Of a stretch of DNA of 64,000 bases, positions 34,809 through 42,540 are shown piece by piece; the first letter of the stretch is position 1; each line of letters opens with the position of its first letter. Source of the stretch: an uncultured Prochlorococcus sp. (GTDB lineage Bacteria; Cyanobacteriota; Cyanobacteriia; PCC-6307; Cyanobiaceae); assembly GCA_902538515.1 (NCBI GenBank), contig CACBFH010000001.1, forward strand, positions 1 through 64,000, in the 5' to 3' direction. The position numbers and the translations under genes are program-made. A model generated the notes under the pieces. The model saw only the letters and a program-made list of their open reading frames with translations, was not told the DNA's origin and ran no database searches.

Positions 34809-35427
34809 AACCAATAGATGGTTCAATGCCTGGACCACACCAATTTCAGAAATATTAGAAGGCAAACCAAACAAAGTTGAATCAACTATTGAGGAGGGTA
34901 TATGTCTGAAAGTTATTCCTGACGTACATAGCAGTTTTTATGGACCATACCTCAATGGTGTAATTGCCAAGAATGGACAAGAAAGAGTTTTTCTTATCTG
35001 CTTGGAGTCAAATTCTGATTATAGTTATGCGACTGGAATTGCTCTTAAAGGAGAGTATATTAAACCTTGCAAAAAAGATAGAACTGGTAAACTTTTTACT
35101 AAAAGTTTTGATGATCTTCTAGACGTAAATGCGAGGAATCGTTTAGAGGCTATTGCTGCAGGCTCTGGTAATGAAATAACTACTGCTGATGCAGATAGTA
35201 AAGAAAACTTAGTTGATGAAGTTGAAACTAATGCTGGTGCAGATAGTAAAGAAAACTTGGTTGATGAAGTTGTTGCTGCTCCTGGTATAGATAATTTTGC
35301 AGATAAGCTTGAGGTCACTTCCGAAGAGGTAGATAAAAAGTTTAGTAAACGAGATCTTATTGCTTACACATTAGTAAATCATTTTTTAAACCGAACAAAC
35401 TTACCTTTTTTTCAACATGACAATTAA
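34798..35427 (+). CDS. Hypothetical protein with internal ADSKENLVDEV repeat (209 aa)
   Basis: I place the start at ATG 34798 (MEIKTNRWFNAW), because the in-frame sequence further upstream overlaps the 52-aa gene and has no coding character. Residues 1-115 form a compact domain (CLKVIPDVHSSFYGPYLNGV, RVFLICLESNSDYSYATGIA). An acidic linker follows with two copies of ADSKENLVDEV (about 133-166). The C-terminus is helical (SKRDLIAYTLVNHFL). No family recognised. It overlaps the nuclease gene by 11 bp. Confidence 0.7.
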   Translation: MEIKTNRWFNAWTTPISEILEGKPNKVESTIEEGICLKVIPDVHSSFYGPYLNGVIAKNGQERVFLICLESNSDYSYATGIALKGEYIKPCKKDRTGKLFTKSFDDLLDVNARNRLEAIAAGSGNEITTADADSKENLVDEVETNAGADSKENLVDEVVAAPGIDNFADKLEVTSEEVDKKFSKRDLIAYTLVNHFLNRTNLPFFQHDN

Positions 35428-36115
35428 TTTAGAAAGCTTTAAAAAAAAGAATGCACGTAATTTCTGCCTTGGAGTTAGTGCTGCAGCAAAATATGTTGCT
35501 GCTGAACACACTTGTAAACTTAGTCTTCAGACTCGTTACTTTTACAATTCAGGCAAGATTTTTGATAATCCTTCTTGGAATATATCTCACGGAATCTGCC
35601 TAAATAAGTCAATAAAATATTTAGAAGATACATTTGAGGGAATATTTTTATACGATCGGGAAAGTGTAAAACTAAAACTTAAAGTTGGCGAATGTTGGCT
35701 CTTTGGAACACCTGATGTTATTGGTAGAGTTGGAAATAAGCTAATAATCCTAGATGCAAAAAGTGGAGCTTCGAAATTTTTTCATCGACATCAAGTTGCT
35801 CTTTACGCTGCGATGGCGGAATTACAACTTGGTTTGGAGATAGGAGGAATGTACCTCACCTACCATAACCCAGATGTAGATGATCATAATTTTAATGTTG
35901 TAGACCTTGGATCTCAAGATCAAATACAAGAAATATGGAATATTGATGCAAAAAGGGATTTGATGAAGTTAGCAAATATAATTACCTCGGGTAAGCCTGC
36001 TAAACCATCACCTAATGAAAATAATTGTCACTATTGTGACTGGAAGTATAAATGTCAGGCAGTATTTAACGAGTCTGAACATGCACTAAGTTTATTTGCA
36101 GATGTAAAGGTTTAG
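35417..36115 (+). CDS. PD-(D/E)XK nuclease (Cas4/RecB-like)
   Basis: 232 residues with the hallmark core: GTPDVIGRVGNKLIILDAKSG (given to 21 residues at most: catalytic Asp in GTPDV, then ILDAK), the HRHQVALYAAM (Q-x3-Y) motif, and a C-terminal cysteine cluster CHYCDWKYKC that with an upstream Cys could hold an Fe-S cluster as in Cas4 and AddB. It would cut or resect DNA. Embedded in an overlapping operon with small helical proteins. No cas1, cas2, helicase or repeats are nearby, so a CRISPR role is unlikely; a phage-type or defence role is open. Confidence 0.8.
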   Translation: MTINLESFKKKNARNFCLGVSAAAKYVAAEHTCKLSLQTRYFYNSGKIFDNPSWNISHGICLNKSIKYLEDTFEGIFLYDRESVKLKLKVGECWLFGTPDVIGRVGNKLIILDAKSGASKFFHRHQVALYAAMAELQLGLEIGGMYLTYHNPDVDDHNFNVVDLGSQDQIQEIWNIDAKRDLMKLANIITSGKPAKPSPNENNCHYCDWKYKCQAVFNESEHALSLFADVKV

Positions 36116-36120
36116 AGGAT

Positions 36121-36372
36121 ATGGAAGAACAATTAAATGTAATTCAGTCCCTGCTAAAAGCAAGAGAGACACTCTTTCATCAAATTGCTTTCTTAACCGA
36201 AAGAGTAGATGTTTTTTCTAAGAAGTTAGAAAGCTTGGAGTCAAAATATGAAAAATTTATCTCTCATTTTGAAGATTTTAATGAACAGGATGAGGAAATG
36301 ACAATCTCAGAATGGCTTGAGAAAATATCGCATGAAGAAGATGCACCAGGGTCAAATGAAGATTTTTTGTAA
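36121..36372 (+). CDS. Coiled-coil hypothetical protein (83 aa)
   Basis: A helical, heptad-rich protein: MEEQLNVIQSLLKARETLFH and ERVDVFSKKLESLESKYEKF, with an acidic tail. It starts 5 bp after the nuclease gene and overlaps the next gene by one base (TAATG), so it belongs to the same translational unit. It may be a structural partner of the nuclease; no family recognised. Confidence 0.7.
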   Translation: MEEQLNVIQSLLKARETLFHQIAFLTERVDVFSKKLESLESKYEKFISHFEDFNEQDEEMTISEWLEKISHEEDAPGSNEDFL

Positions 36373-36545
36373 TGTATGAAGAAAAAAGATCAACTAGGAT
36401 TTTGAGAATATTGGTAAGTGTTCGTGAATCTTTAGACAGGATTGAACATGGAAAGCCAGCTTCTTTTCATGAAATTACGCGACTTGAGACGCTAGACGAA
36501 ATGATGTCAGAACTTTTATTTAATTATTTACGAGAGGAACTTTAA
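36372..36545 (+). CDS. Small helical protein, paralogue 1 (57 aa)
   Basis: MYEEKRSTRILRILVSVRES, then LDRIEHGKPASFHEITRLET and LDEMMSELLFNYLREEL. It aligns by eye with the 57-aa protein at 36775 (R-x-LR-x-LV-x-R-x-LD-x-I-x-GK-x-S-x-E-x2-RLE-LD) and more weakly with 36548. Starts in the TAATG overlap with the coiled-coil gene. Confidence 0.7.
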   Translation: MYEEKRSTRILRILVSVRESLDRIEHGKPASFHEITRLETLDEMMSELLFNYLREEL

Positions 36546-36547
36546 TT

Positions 36548-36778
36548 ATGAACATCCCAACAAATGCAAGACCAAGCACAAGAATTTTAAAAGACCTTCT
36601 TAAGGTGAGAAGAGAACTTATTAAAGTTGAAAATTCTAATCAGCCATTTGTCTCAAAAATTGATCCATTAATGAAAAAAGATTATTTTTTATCAGATGCT
36701 TTGGTTCGATACCTTTGCTACGAGATGAATATTGAAATCAATCTAAAGTTGGAAGAAGAGGAGGAGGAAGTTTTTTGA
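36548..36778 (+). CDS. Small helical protein, paralogue 2 (76 aa)
   Basis: MNIPTNARPSTRILKDLLKV, then RRELIKVENSNQPF and a polyglutamate tail (LEEEEEEVF). The STRIL-x-LL-x-RRELI pattern resembles the N-terminus of the neighbouring 57-aa proteins, pointing to a divergent third copy. It starts 2 bp after the previous stop and overlaps the next start by 4 bp. Confidence 0.65.
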   Translation: MNIPTNARPSTRILKDLLKVRRELIKVENSNQPFVSKIDPLMKKDYFLSDALVRYLCYEMNIEINLKLEEEEEEVF

Positions 36779-36948
36779 ATAAACCATCAACCTGCCTTTT
36801 ACGAATGATTGTGACTATAAGAAATACCTTGGATGAAATCTCAAATGGAAAGACAATTTCATATGAAGAAAGGCAAAGATTAGAGATACTAGACAGACTA
36901 TTCACATGCAGTCTTTTTCATCTTTTGATTGATGAGGTCGATCTATGA
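36775..36948 (+). CDS. Small helical protein, paralogue 3 (57 aa, TTG start)
   Basis: No ATG is available; TTG 36775 in the TTGA overlap gives the same length as paralogue 1. CLLRMIVTIRNTLDEISNGK, TISYEERQRLEILDRLF. The shared GK-x-S/I-S-x-E/H-E-x-RLE-x-LD core shows common origin with 36372. It overlaps the following exported-protein gene by 4 bp. Confidence 0.65.
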   Translation: MNKPSTCLLRMIVTIRNTLDEISNGKTISYEERQRLEILDRLFTCSLFHLLIDEVDL

Positions 36949-37448
36949 AAAAATTTATAGCTCTAATCCTTTTTTTGATATTTCCTGTTACTACTTTTGC
37001 TGGATTCCCAGAAGGTGAAAGTGGTTATGATCTAGAAAAACTTGAAAAGTCTTTTAGGTTGCCTTGTGATGAAATCGGAAATGATGATTGTATTGCACGT
37101 TCATTTGGGCTAGGAGCCTGTATTTGGATATTTGGAATTACAAAGGGTAAAGATCCAAGTGATGCTTTAAGGATTGCAGATCAAGTACTAATTGCACTTT
37201 TAAAGGGCAATAATCTAGATATTAATTCTGCTTTCAATAAAGAGGGATTTATTAAAGAAAATATTAAAAAAGAATCTACTTATAGGATAAATTTCTGCAA
37301 AGAAGAGATAAAATTAGCAATTCCAAAATTGATTAAAAAATTACCAGAAGGAATTGAACTTGATGAAGAACGAATAGAGAATCTTGCTAATGTGTTTCCA
37401 CTTCAATATTTAAGTATGTTTGAAGTAATGCGAAAAGAAAAAAAATAG
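36945..37448 (+). CDS. Exported hypothetical protein (167 aa)
   Basis: A clear signal peptide (MKKFIALILFLIFPVTTFAG, cleavage near residue 19) and a mature domain with four Cys (CDEIGNDDC, GLGACIW, NFCKEE). No family recognised. Last gene of the cassette A plus-strand operon. Its final codons (LQYLSMFEVMRKEKK) recur as a fragment at 45547-45593. Confidence 0.7.
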   Translation: MKKFIALILFLIFPVTTFAGFPEGESGYDLEKLEKSFRLPCDEIGNDDCIARSFGLGACIWIFGITKGKDPSDALRIADQVLIALLKGNNLDINSAFNKEGFIKENIKKESTYRINFCKEEIKLAIPKLIKKLPEGIELDEERIENLANVFPLQYLSMFEVMRKEKK

Positions 37449-37466
37449 GGGACTTGAATAGTCCCC
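37448..37466 (-). terminator. Rho-independent terminator for the cupin gene
   Basis: GGGGAC (37448-37453) pairs with GTCCCC (37461-37466). On the minus strand the stem is followed by TATTTTTTT, so it terminates the leftward cupin transcript, 45 bp after its stop. On the plus strand there is no T-run. Confidence 0.7.
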
Positions 37467-37510
37467 GTTGATTTAAATTAAATCAAAAATTATCGACTTA
37501 AAGTTAAAAA

Positions 37511-37939
37511 TTATCCTTCTGCAGGAATTAGAATTGGGACATCTTTTGCTCCAATTGCTGCGAACCAAACTATTGCATTATCAGTTTTTGCATTACCCAT
37601 TGTATGTTTTGGTGTCTTTGGACCAACTATAAAAGTATCCCCAGCTGTGTAGGTAAGATCTTCCATACCTTGTCTTTTAACAACAATCGTACCTTGCTCA
37701 ACATTGCCTAATAATGGAATTGGATGAGAATGGAGCGGGACTATCCCTCCTTCAGCTAACTCGACTCTTTGTAATCTTATTTCTGCTTTTCCTTTTGGAT
37801 ATTTAAGAGAATCACCATCCATTGTTTCAGAACCTACAAAGACTTCTTGTACATCTACAGGAGATTCTGCAGCCATAGAAATACTTGGGTTGATGAGCAT
37901 CAAAGCAAAGGCTATTGCTATGAATAAATTTTTAATCAT
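37511..37939 (-). CDS. Exported cupin-domain protein
   Basis: 142 residues: signal peptide MIKNLFIAIAFALMLINPSI-SMAA, then a single cupin barrel with the metal-site histidines in VPLHSHPIPLLGNVEQG (two His) and FIVGPKTPKHTMGN (third His). It is likely periplasmic and metal-binding. It is not obviously related to the neighbouring nuclease operon and is transcribed toward it. Confidence 0.8.
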   Translation of the reverse strand: MIKNLFIAIAFALMLINPSISMAAESPVDVQEVFVGSETMDGDSLKYPKGKAEIRLQRVELAEGGIVPLHSHPIPLLGNVEQGTIVVKRQGMEDLTYTAGDTFIVGPKTPKHTMGNAKTDNAIVWFAAIGAKDVPILIPAEG

Positions 37940-38052
37940 GAATTTAAATTCCTAGAAAAATATATAGACTTATAGTATTTATTTTTAAAATATTTGTCAG
38001 TACCAGATTTAACTTCTTAGGCTTTTATTTATGGGATTTTAATCAATAAAAA

Positions 38053-38257
38053 GTGTGGACGGTGTGTGGACGGAATTTATTTGATTTTTAAGATCCATTA
38101 CTATGACTACTGGCACATGGTTCATTAGCCAAAACTTTTCTTCAGTCATATCAGGGGATTTGGAGGAATTTATCTGCTAGAATTTTGCTAGAATCAGAAT
38201 TTTATTTATAAGTTTATTATCCATTAAAGTTCCTATTTAGGAAAGTGATGGGTGGTA
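38053..38257 (-). repeat. Junction module J1 (iteron A, EVE copy, iteron B, block)
   Basis: GTGTGGACGGT/GTGTGGACGGA (38053-38074); EVE 5' copy with CATTAG at 38123, reading MTEEKFWLMNH on the minus strand; TGCTAGAATTT/TGCTAGAATCA (38175-38196); the block with TTATCC at 38217 and CTATTTAGGAAAG to 38246. The remaining stretch to 38425 holds nothing recognisable. The 5' flank of the EVE copy (TCCATTACTATGACTACTGG) is shared with J4. Confidence 0.85.
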
Positions 38258-38425
38258 TTGGGGTAAATCTATTTTCAAAAATGTATAGATAACACTTCAC
38301 AAATTTCTGCCAAAATTTAGGATCTTATTAATTTAATAGATAGGGGTTGGATGCGGGCTTCTATGGCTGGACGGCAGATCCCTTAGAAATATATTATTTG
38401 TTTGATGATTAAGGGTTCACACTCA

Positions 38426-38746
38426 TCAAAAGTTTCTATCGATTTTTTTTTGTATTTTTTTAATTAATGAATAAAAAGGCAGACTAAAAACCCCAAAAAT
38501 TACAAAATAGCAAAATATAACAATTCCCATTCTTACTAATTGACCTATTACTGAAGAAGCGGTCATAAAAAAGCCGAACCAATTATAGAGATTGAAAATA
38601 CCATAAAAAAAACTAATAAACAGAAAAGATTGCAGAATTGCTTTTGGAACCCAAAAAATACCTTCAGCTTTAATACATTCGTAAGAGTAGTAGCCAATTC
38701 CTCCAAAAATAATTAAATAAATTACTGCTAAAACTACATCGTTCAT
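38426..38746 (-). CDS. Membrane protein (106 aa)
   Basis: Three hydrophobic stretches (about residues 4-20, 36-55, 76-96) with little between them: VLAVIYLIIFGGIGYYSYEC, AILQSFLFISFFYGIFNLYN, GIVIFCYFVIFGVFSLPFYS. No family recognised. Last gene of the cassette B operon, 3 bp after the preceding stop. Confidence 0.65.
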   Translation of the reverse strand: MNDVVLAVIYLIIFGGIGYYSYECIKAEGIFWVPKAILQSFLFISFFYGIFNLYNWFGFFMTASSVIGQLVRMGIVIFCYFVIFGVFSLPFYSLIKKIQKKIDRNF

Positions 38747-38749
38747 TAA

Positions 38750-39283
38750 TCAATCCCACCCATAAAAAATAAATCTTTCACATGCTTTATCAGGTATAAA
38801 AAAGCCTTCAGATGCTCCAATAATTGCACTCATAGCTTTAGTTCTTCCAGCGAAACGCCCATCTTTTTCAGGCTCGAAGTAATTAGATAATGAATAATAA
38901 TAGCCAGTACCAAAATTTGGAAACATTATTCTTTTTTCTCCAGACTTCCTTTTATCTTTTGGTGTAGTTCTAGTTTGAGTACCTACCATCCCTACAACTT
39001 TCCCAGAAGCTATCGACTTTTTATCATCTTCATAGGCAATATCCTTTGCAAGTTTTCTGATGACGTAATATTGACCTCCATATCCATTACTTAGACCAGT
39101 AGCAAAATCTAACATTGGCTTATCTTTATATTTAATTACTCCAAATCCACCAAATTTCTTTTCATCATTATCAATTTCAATAGTTACATCTGGATAATAT
39201 TCACTTACAAAATTACAGGTTTCCCTCGCATTAGCTGAAGGAATTAAACCTAATAAAAGCGATAAAAGTAGTAAGCGTTTCAT
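38750..39283 (-). CDS. Exported protein (177 aa)
   Basis: Signal peptide MKRLLLLSLLLGLIPSANAR, mature region with two Cys (ETCNFVSEY, DKACERFIFYGWD) and a Gly/Tyr-rich centre. No family recognised. Its start overlaps the previous stop (ATGA). The 5' coding sequence is shared with the neighbouring 39280 gene and with two remnants at 46262 and 49750. Confidence 0.7.
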   Translation of the reverse strand: MKRLLLLSLLLGLIPSANARETCNFVSEYYPDVTIEIDNDEKKFGGFGVIKYKDKPMLDFATGLSNGYGGQYYVIRKLAKDIAYEDDKKSIASGKVVGMVGTQTRTTPKDKRKSGEKRIMFPNFGTGYYYSLSNYFEPEKDGRFAGRTKAMSAIIGASEGFFIPDKACERFIFYGWD

Positions 39284-39651
39284 TCAAGTACCCATCCGTT
39301 TTCTGTACAAGTTCCATAGCCAAAATAGTTTCTTGGAGATGGTGTTTGAACCTTCTTGGCTTCCTGAATTACTGCTTCTGAACACCAATACATATTTGGA
39401 GTTTTCATTATGCCTTCTTTAACTATTTTTGCAGGAACATCAGTTTTCACAAAGCAAGCACCATCAATTCTTATTTTGCAAATGTCATCATTAAACCTAT
39501 CAGCAGAGTTAGTGAAATAGTAAAAAAAACCATCGTCACCTATTGTTCCTGAGTAAGAAGAAGGAGGTCTTGTATGTACGTAATAAATACGTTCTTTTTC
39601 TGCCCATACAGGACTAGAAAATAATAGAAGTGCAAGTAGTAAGCGTTTCAT
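39280..39651 (-). CDS. Exported protein (123 aa)
   Basis: Start placed at ATG 39651 (MKRLLLALLLFSSPVWAEKE), which overlaps the upstream stop by 4 bp; a longer in-frame start would overlap the preceding gene for no reason. A signal peptide of about 18 residues is followed by a Tyr-rich domain with five Cys (DDICKIRIDGACF, YWCSEAV, GTCTENG). No family recognised. Coupled to both neighbours. Confidence 0.7.
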   Translation of the reverse strand: MKRLLLALLLFSSPVWAEKERIYYVHTRPPSSYSGTIGDDGFFYYFTNSADRFNDDICKIRIDGACFVKTDVPAKIVKEGIMKTPNMYWCSEAVIQEAKKVQTPSPRNYFGYGTCTENGWVLE

Positions 39652-39911
39652 TTTACTTTCGGAATTGCTCTTGTACATTTCATTAACTCAGCAGAAATTT
39701 TGTCGTGTTCAATATGCCATTCCAAATTAGGAGAGTCATTTTTTGCGTTTTTTAGATCATTTTTTCTTAACATTTTTGCTGCTTGTTTTATACATCTTTT
39801 TTGTCTGTTTTTAGGCAGATTATATTTTTCATATAAATTATCAAAAACAATCCATGAAGTACATACTGCAATAACAGAAGTAGCAATAGCAGTAATCTGA
39901 TTGGCTTTCAT
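39648..39911 (-). CDS. Membrane-anchored hypothetical protein (87 aa)
   Basis: An N-terminal hydrophobic anchor (ITAIATSVIAVCTSWIVFDN) precedes a basic soluble region with KNRQKRCIKQAAKMLRKNDL. No family recognised. Overlaps the genes on both sides by 4 bp, as in the rest of this operon. Confidence 0.65.
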   Translation of the reverse strand: MKANQITAIATSVIAVCTSWIVFDNLYEKYNLPKNRQKRCIKQAAKMLRKNDLKNAKNDSPNLEWHIEHDKISAELMKCTRAIPKVK

Positions 39912-40486
39912 TTCTTTTTATTTTTAATCCATGAAAACAAATTAAGTAATATTCCAAAGACCATAGGACCAAAAAATAATAATAAAACTACATTATTTGG
40001 GAGGTTTAAAAGAATGTATATTCCACCAACAATACCAATGCCCTTTGCAAGTATTGATGCAATAGTAGTTAAATCATCTGCATTTTCTTTTATTCCTCCT
40101 TTGTCTAACCAACCAAGCAAGATATAAAAAAGCCAAGCTGAATATAAAATTGCAATTACCTTTAAGTAAATAAATGGGATTGCTTCTATTACAGTAAGAG
40201 CCGCGAAAGTAAGCAATAATCCAAAAACTAGAATAAAAACTTTACTTTTTAGTGGTTTTGCGGAACTAATTTTCGGTAAATTTGTATATTTATCAGACCA
40301 TTTACAAGTTTCTTGGAATAGCTTTATTACACCTAATACTGGAAAAGAAAGAGCAAATAACCCAAGAAGACCTATAAATGTATAAGCTAATGGGTTAAAA
40401 CTAAAAATTATCATTGGAACACCAAGGGTTATAAAAAACGCCATTATCCAACCAAAAATATCTGCTTTCCCTGTATTTAATTTCAT
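39908..40486 (-). CDS. Polytopic membrane protein (192 aa)
   Basis: About five membrane spans (residues 12-30, 33-52, 80-98, 102-122, 143-180). No family recognised. First gene of the cassette B operon; its leader carries the TAGATCGACTGTCAATC element (40539-40555), a G-GGAGG ribosome-binding-like stretch and a T-rich tract. Confidence 0.65.
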   Translation of the reverse strand: MKLNTGKADIFGWIMAFFITLGVPMIIFSFNPLAYTFIGLLGLFALSFPVLGVIKLFQETCKWSDKYTNLPKISSAKPLKSKVFILVFGLLLTFAALTVIEAIPFIYLKVIAILYSAWLFYILLGWLDKGGIKENADDLTTIASILAKGIGIVGGIYILLNLPNNVVLLLFFGPMVFGILLNLFSWIKNKKK

Positions 40487-40538
40487 CTATTTATAGACTT
40501 ACGAGATTTCACAAAAAAAGAAATTTATTCCTCCATTC

Positions 40539-40555
40539 TAGATCGACTGTCAATC
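40539..40555 (-). repeat. Dispersed TAGATCGACTGTCAATC element, copy 1
   Basis: A 17-bp element that reads GATTGACAGTCGATCTA in the direction of transcription. Here it is 53 bp upstream of the 40486 gene start. Other copies: 42541, 45618, 46498, 48698, 49721, 55296, 55643, 57060. Confidence 0.7.
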
Positions 40556-40607
40556 ACAAATTATCCTAAATCCTTACCTCAATGAATGTATTTATATTTA
40601 TTAGTTT

Positions 40608-40850
40608 TGCTAGAATTTTGCTAGAATAGAATTTAAAAAAATTTGAGAAACCTAGTCATATCAAGCTGGCTCACTTTTCATTAGCCAGAAATTTTCTTTA
40701 GTCATATCAATGGATTTGGAGGAAAAAGTAAGTAAGTTATCTGCTAGTCACTTGCTAGTTAAAGTGACAATTTATAGATTGATCTGCGCAATAAATAACT
40801 ATAAATTTATTATCCAACAAAGTTTCTATTTAGGAAAGCGATGGGTGGTA
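40608..40850 (-). repeat. Junction module J2 (iteron B, EVE copy, iteron C, block)
   Basis: TGCTAGAATTT/TGCTAGAATAG (40608-40629); EVE copy with CATTAG at 40679, reading MTKENFWLMKSEP; TGCTAGTCACT/TGCTAGTTAAA (40742-40763); block with TTATCC at 40810 and CTATTTAGGAAAG to 40839. A second EVE-start scrap, AGTCATATCAAG, precedes the copy at 40654, suggesting repeated use of the site. The flank between 40851 and 40910 shows nothing. Confidence 0.85.
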
Positions 40851-40910
40851 TAGGGGACATACGAGCGTTATACATCTTTAAATATGACCTAAGATATTTC
40901 TGTTGAAATT

Positions 40911-41060
40911 TTATGGATATAACTTATCAATAGCTTCTTTCTGTTCTTGTTTTTTTATCTCTTCAGCATCTAATACAGGGCAGGTATTTTGATTCAGTGA
41001 TGCAAAGAAACTGCTTTTATTGAATAGTTTGAAAAGTGGTGGGAGGAGTTGAATTTTCAA
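40911..41060 (-). CDS. Possible small protein or gene fragment (49 aa, TTG start)
   Basis: An open frame 6 bp after the DUF3883 gene ends with a coding-like tail (CPVLDAEEIKKQEQKEAIDK then LYP). The N-terminal half looks random and only a TTG start is available, so it may be the surviving 3' end of a longer gene. Confidence 0.3.
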   Translation of the reverse strand: MKIQLLPPLFKLFNKSSFFASLNQNTCPVLDAEEIKKQEQKEAIDKLYP

Positions 41061-41066
41061 TTTTTA

Positions 41067-42041
41067 CTAAGTATCCGGTGTAAAAAAATATTCAATTGGT
41101 TTCAAAGTTGACTTGGATGAATTAGGTTTCCATGGAGATAAAATTTTCTTTTCTCCTCCGAAACATTTATATTCATTTTCTTCAACTGAAATTTGTATTT
41201 TATTAACTATGAATAAATCAATAGGTTTAGATTTTGCAGCATCAACTTCTGTATAAGTTACGTAAACTCCCCATCCATTACTTCTGGTTCCCTTAGCTTC
41301 TACATATTTTGTTGACCCAGGTCGTTCGCACAAGATATCGTAACCAATACCTCTTTTATTAGAAACGTCGTAAACTGCATAACCTTCTGCTTTGTAATGA
41401 TTAAAAGCCTCTTCCATTGCATAAAGTTCTATTGATTTTTTTAGTTTTTCATTTTGAACTCTTCCTTGACCCTTACTTTCTTTTTTATTATTTTTTTTAG
41501 AAACATAAGTAGACGAAGCCATCAGTTCTGTTTGGCTTTGAGAGTCTATTGAACTTGGCTTCCATTCAATAAGTGGCTTTATTTTTTCAGGCAGCTCACT
41601 CGGTATTTCTTTGGTACTAAATTTAACCCCAAAAGGTCTTTGATTATTTGCTAAATCATCAAAACTTTCAACCTCTAAACTTCCGCAATATACAAAAGGA
41701 TTAGTTTTACTATTTGTCTTTTGTCTCAATCGAGCGAAGAGAAATGAACCAATCTCACCATCAAGCATCTTGGACATTATTGGCTTATCAGGAGAGCCAA
41801 ATGGAGCCTTTGGCGTTTGACTCTCCCAGAAAAATTCTTTTTTATTTTTAAAAAAATCTCTATATTGATGTTTTTCAGGTTTTCCACTTTTTTCTAAAGT
41901 CACAAAAAGAACAAGACCATTTTCAAAGTTAATAACTCCTTCTCTTCCAATAGTGGAATTAGTTAATCTGCTTGTTATTTCAGATCTGGTATATTCATTT
42001 CCAATTCTAAATAATTGGGTTGGGAATAATTCTTTAGACAT
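41067..42041 (-). CDS. DUF3427-DUF3883 protein, putative nuclease
   Basis: 324 residues. N-terminal half resembles DUF3427, a domain found at the end of restriction-type helicases: IGNEYTRSEITSRL, LVLFVTLEKSG, EFFWESQTPKAP, NPFVYCGSLEV. The C-terminal half (about 215-310) resembles DUF3883/NOV: AVYDVSNKRGIGYDILCERP, then the YVEAKGTRS core, a PD-(D/E)XK-type arrangement with Asp and E-x-K. A single-protein restriction or modified-DNA-reading system is plausible. It has no ATPase or methylase partner in the cassette. Confidence 0.6.
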   Translation of the reverse strand: MSKELFPTQLFRIGNEYTRSEITSRLTNSTIGREGVINFENGLVLFVTLEKSGKPEKHQYRDFFKNKKEFFWESQTPKAPFGSPDKPIMSKMLDGEIGSFLFARLRQKTNSKTNPFVYCGSLEVESFDDLANNQRPFGVKFSTKEIPSELPEKIKPLIEWKPSSIDSQSQTELMASSTYVSKKNNKKESKGQGRVQNEKLKKSIELYAMEEAFNHYKAEGYAVYDVSNKRGIGYDILCERPGSTKYVEAKGTRSNGWGVYVTYTEVDAAKSKPIDLFIVNKIQISVEENEYKCFGGEKKILSPWKPNSSKSTLKPIEYFFTPDT

Positions 42042-42060
42042 TTACCTCTTTTTATAGAGC

Positions 42061-42252
42061 CTATTGTTGCTGCTGATCTTGTTGCATTTGTTTTTTCTTC
42101 AGTTTCTCATATTCAACGTGCAGAACACCTAAACGCCAAGCATCTTTCAATCCTTTTACACCTCCCATTAGGAGTTTTGCATCTGAGGGAGAATGTGACT
42201 TCATATTCAAGAAGTCTTTCTGCCAAGAAGTGTCATCCCATTTAGTACTCAT
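42061..42252 (-). CDS. Hypothetical 63-residue protein with poly-Gln tail
   Basis: MSTKWDDTSWQKDFLNMKSH then LLMGGVKGLKDAWRLGVLHV and a KKKQMQQDQQQQ tail. No family recognised. Its start overlaps the preceding DUF3764 stop by one base (TAATG). Confidence 0.6.
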   Translation of the reverse strand: MSTKWDDTSWQKDFLNMKSHSPSDAKLLMGGVKGLKDAWRLGVLHVEYEKLKKKQMQQDQQQQ

Positions 42253-42512
42253 TATTCAACTGGAGTTAGAGAATAACAAATGTCTTTATAACCATTTTCT
42301 TTATCCCACTCTTTCATCTCTGGAGTACTTGTAGCAGCAGCAAATCCTTCTAAATCTTTAACTTTAAGTATTAAGTGACTTTTATGTTCATTTACCTTGA
42401 TGAGTTCATACTCTTCGACATATTTATGTCCCTCCTTTTCATGGAAATCAGCTACAAATTTATCGAAATTTTCAAAAGAACAATCAAAAGTAGAAACTAT
42501 TAGGGTATTCAT
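42252..42512 (-). CDS. DUF3764-like protein (86 aa)
   Basis: A small alpha/beta protein: MNTLIVSTFDCSFENFDKFV, LIKVNEHKSHLILKVKDLEG, and a final WDKENGYKDICYSLTPVE. It resembles the DUF3764 family found in marine picocyanobacteria; function unknown. The leader has the TAGATCGACTGTCAAT element and a T-run that touches the start codon, almost identical to the leader of the 55307 gene. Confidence 0.6.
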   Translation of the reverse strand: MNTLIVSTFDCSFENFDKFVADFHEKEGHKYVEEYELIKVNEHKSHLILKVKDLEGFAAATSTPEMKEWDKENGYKDICYSLTPVE

Positions 42513-42540
42513 AAAAAAAGTAGCTAATTGCCCATTATTT

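Larger units (their letters stand above)
33355..38074. mobile_element. Putative integrated cassette A
   Basis: Bounded on both sides by matching 11-bp direct repeat pairs: GTGTGGATAGG/GTGTGGACGGA (33355) and GTGTGGACGGT/GTGTGGACGGA (38053). It carries the 351-aa protein, a PD-(D/E)XK nuclease operon and a cupin gene. It lies next to the intact EVE gene, so in a serial insertion model it is the newest arrival. No known integrase is recognised; mobility is inferred from boundaries only. Confidence 0.5.
38175..40629. mobile_element. Putative integrated cassette B
   Basis: Bounded by TGCTAGAATTT/TGCTAGAATCA at 38175 and TGCTAGAATTT/TGCTAGAATAG at 40608. Its five genes all lie on the minus strand and overlap. 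They encode membrane or exported proteins. No mobility gene is seen. The call rests on matching end repeats. Confidence 0.5.
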
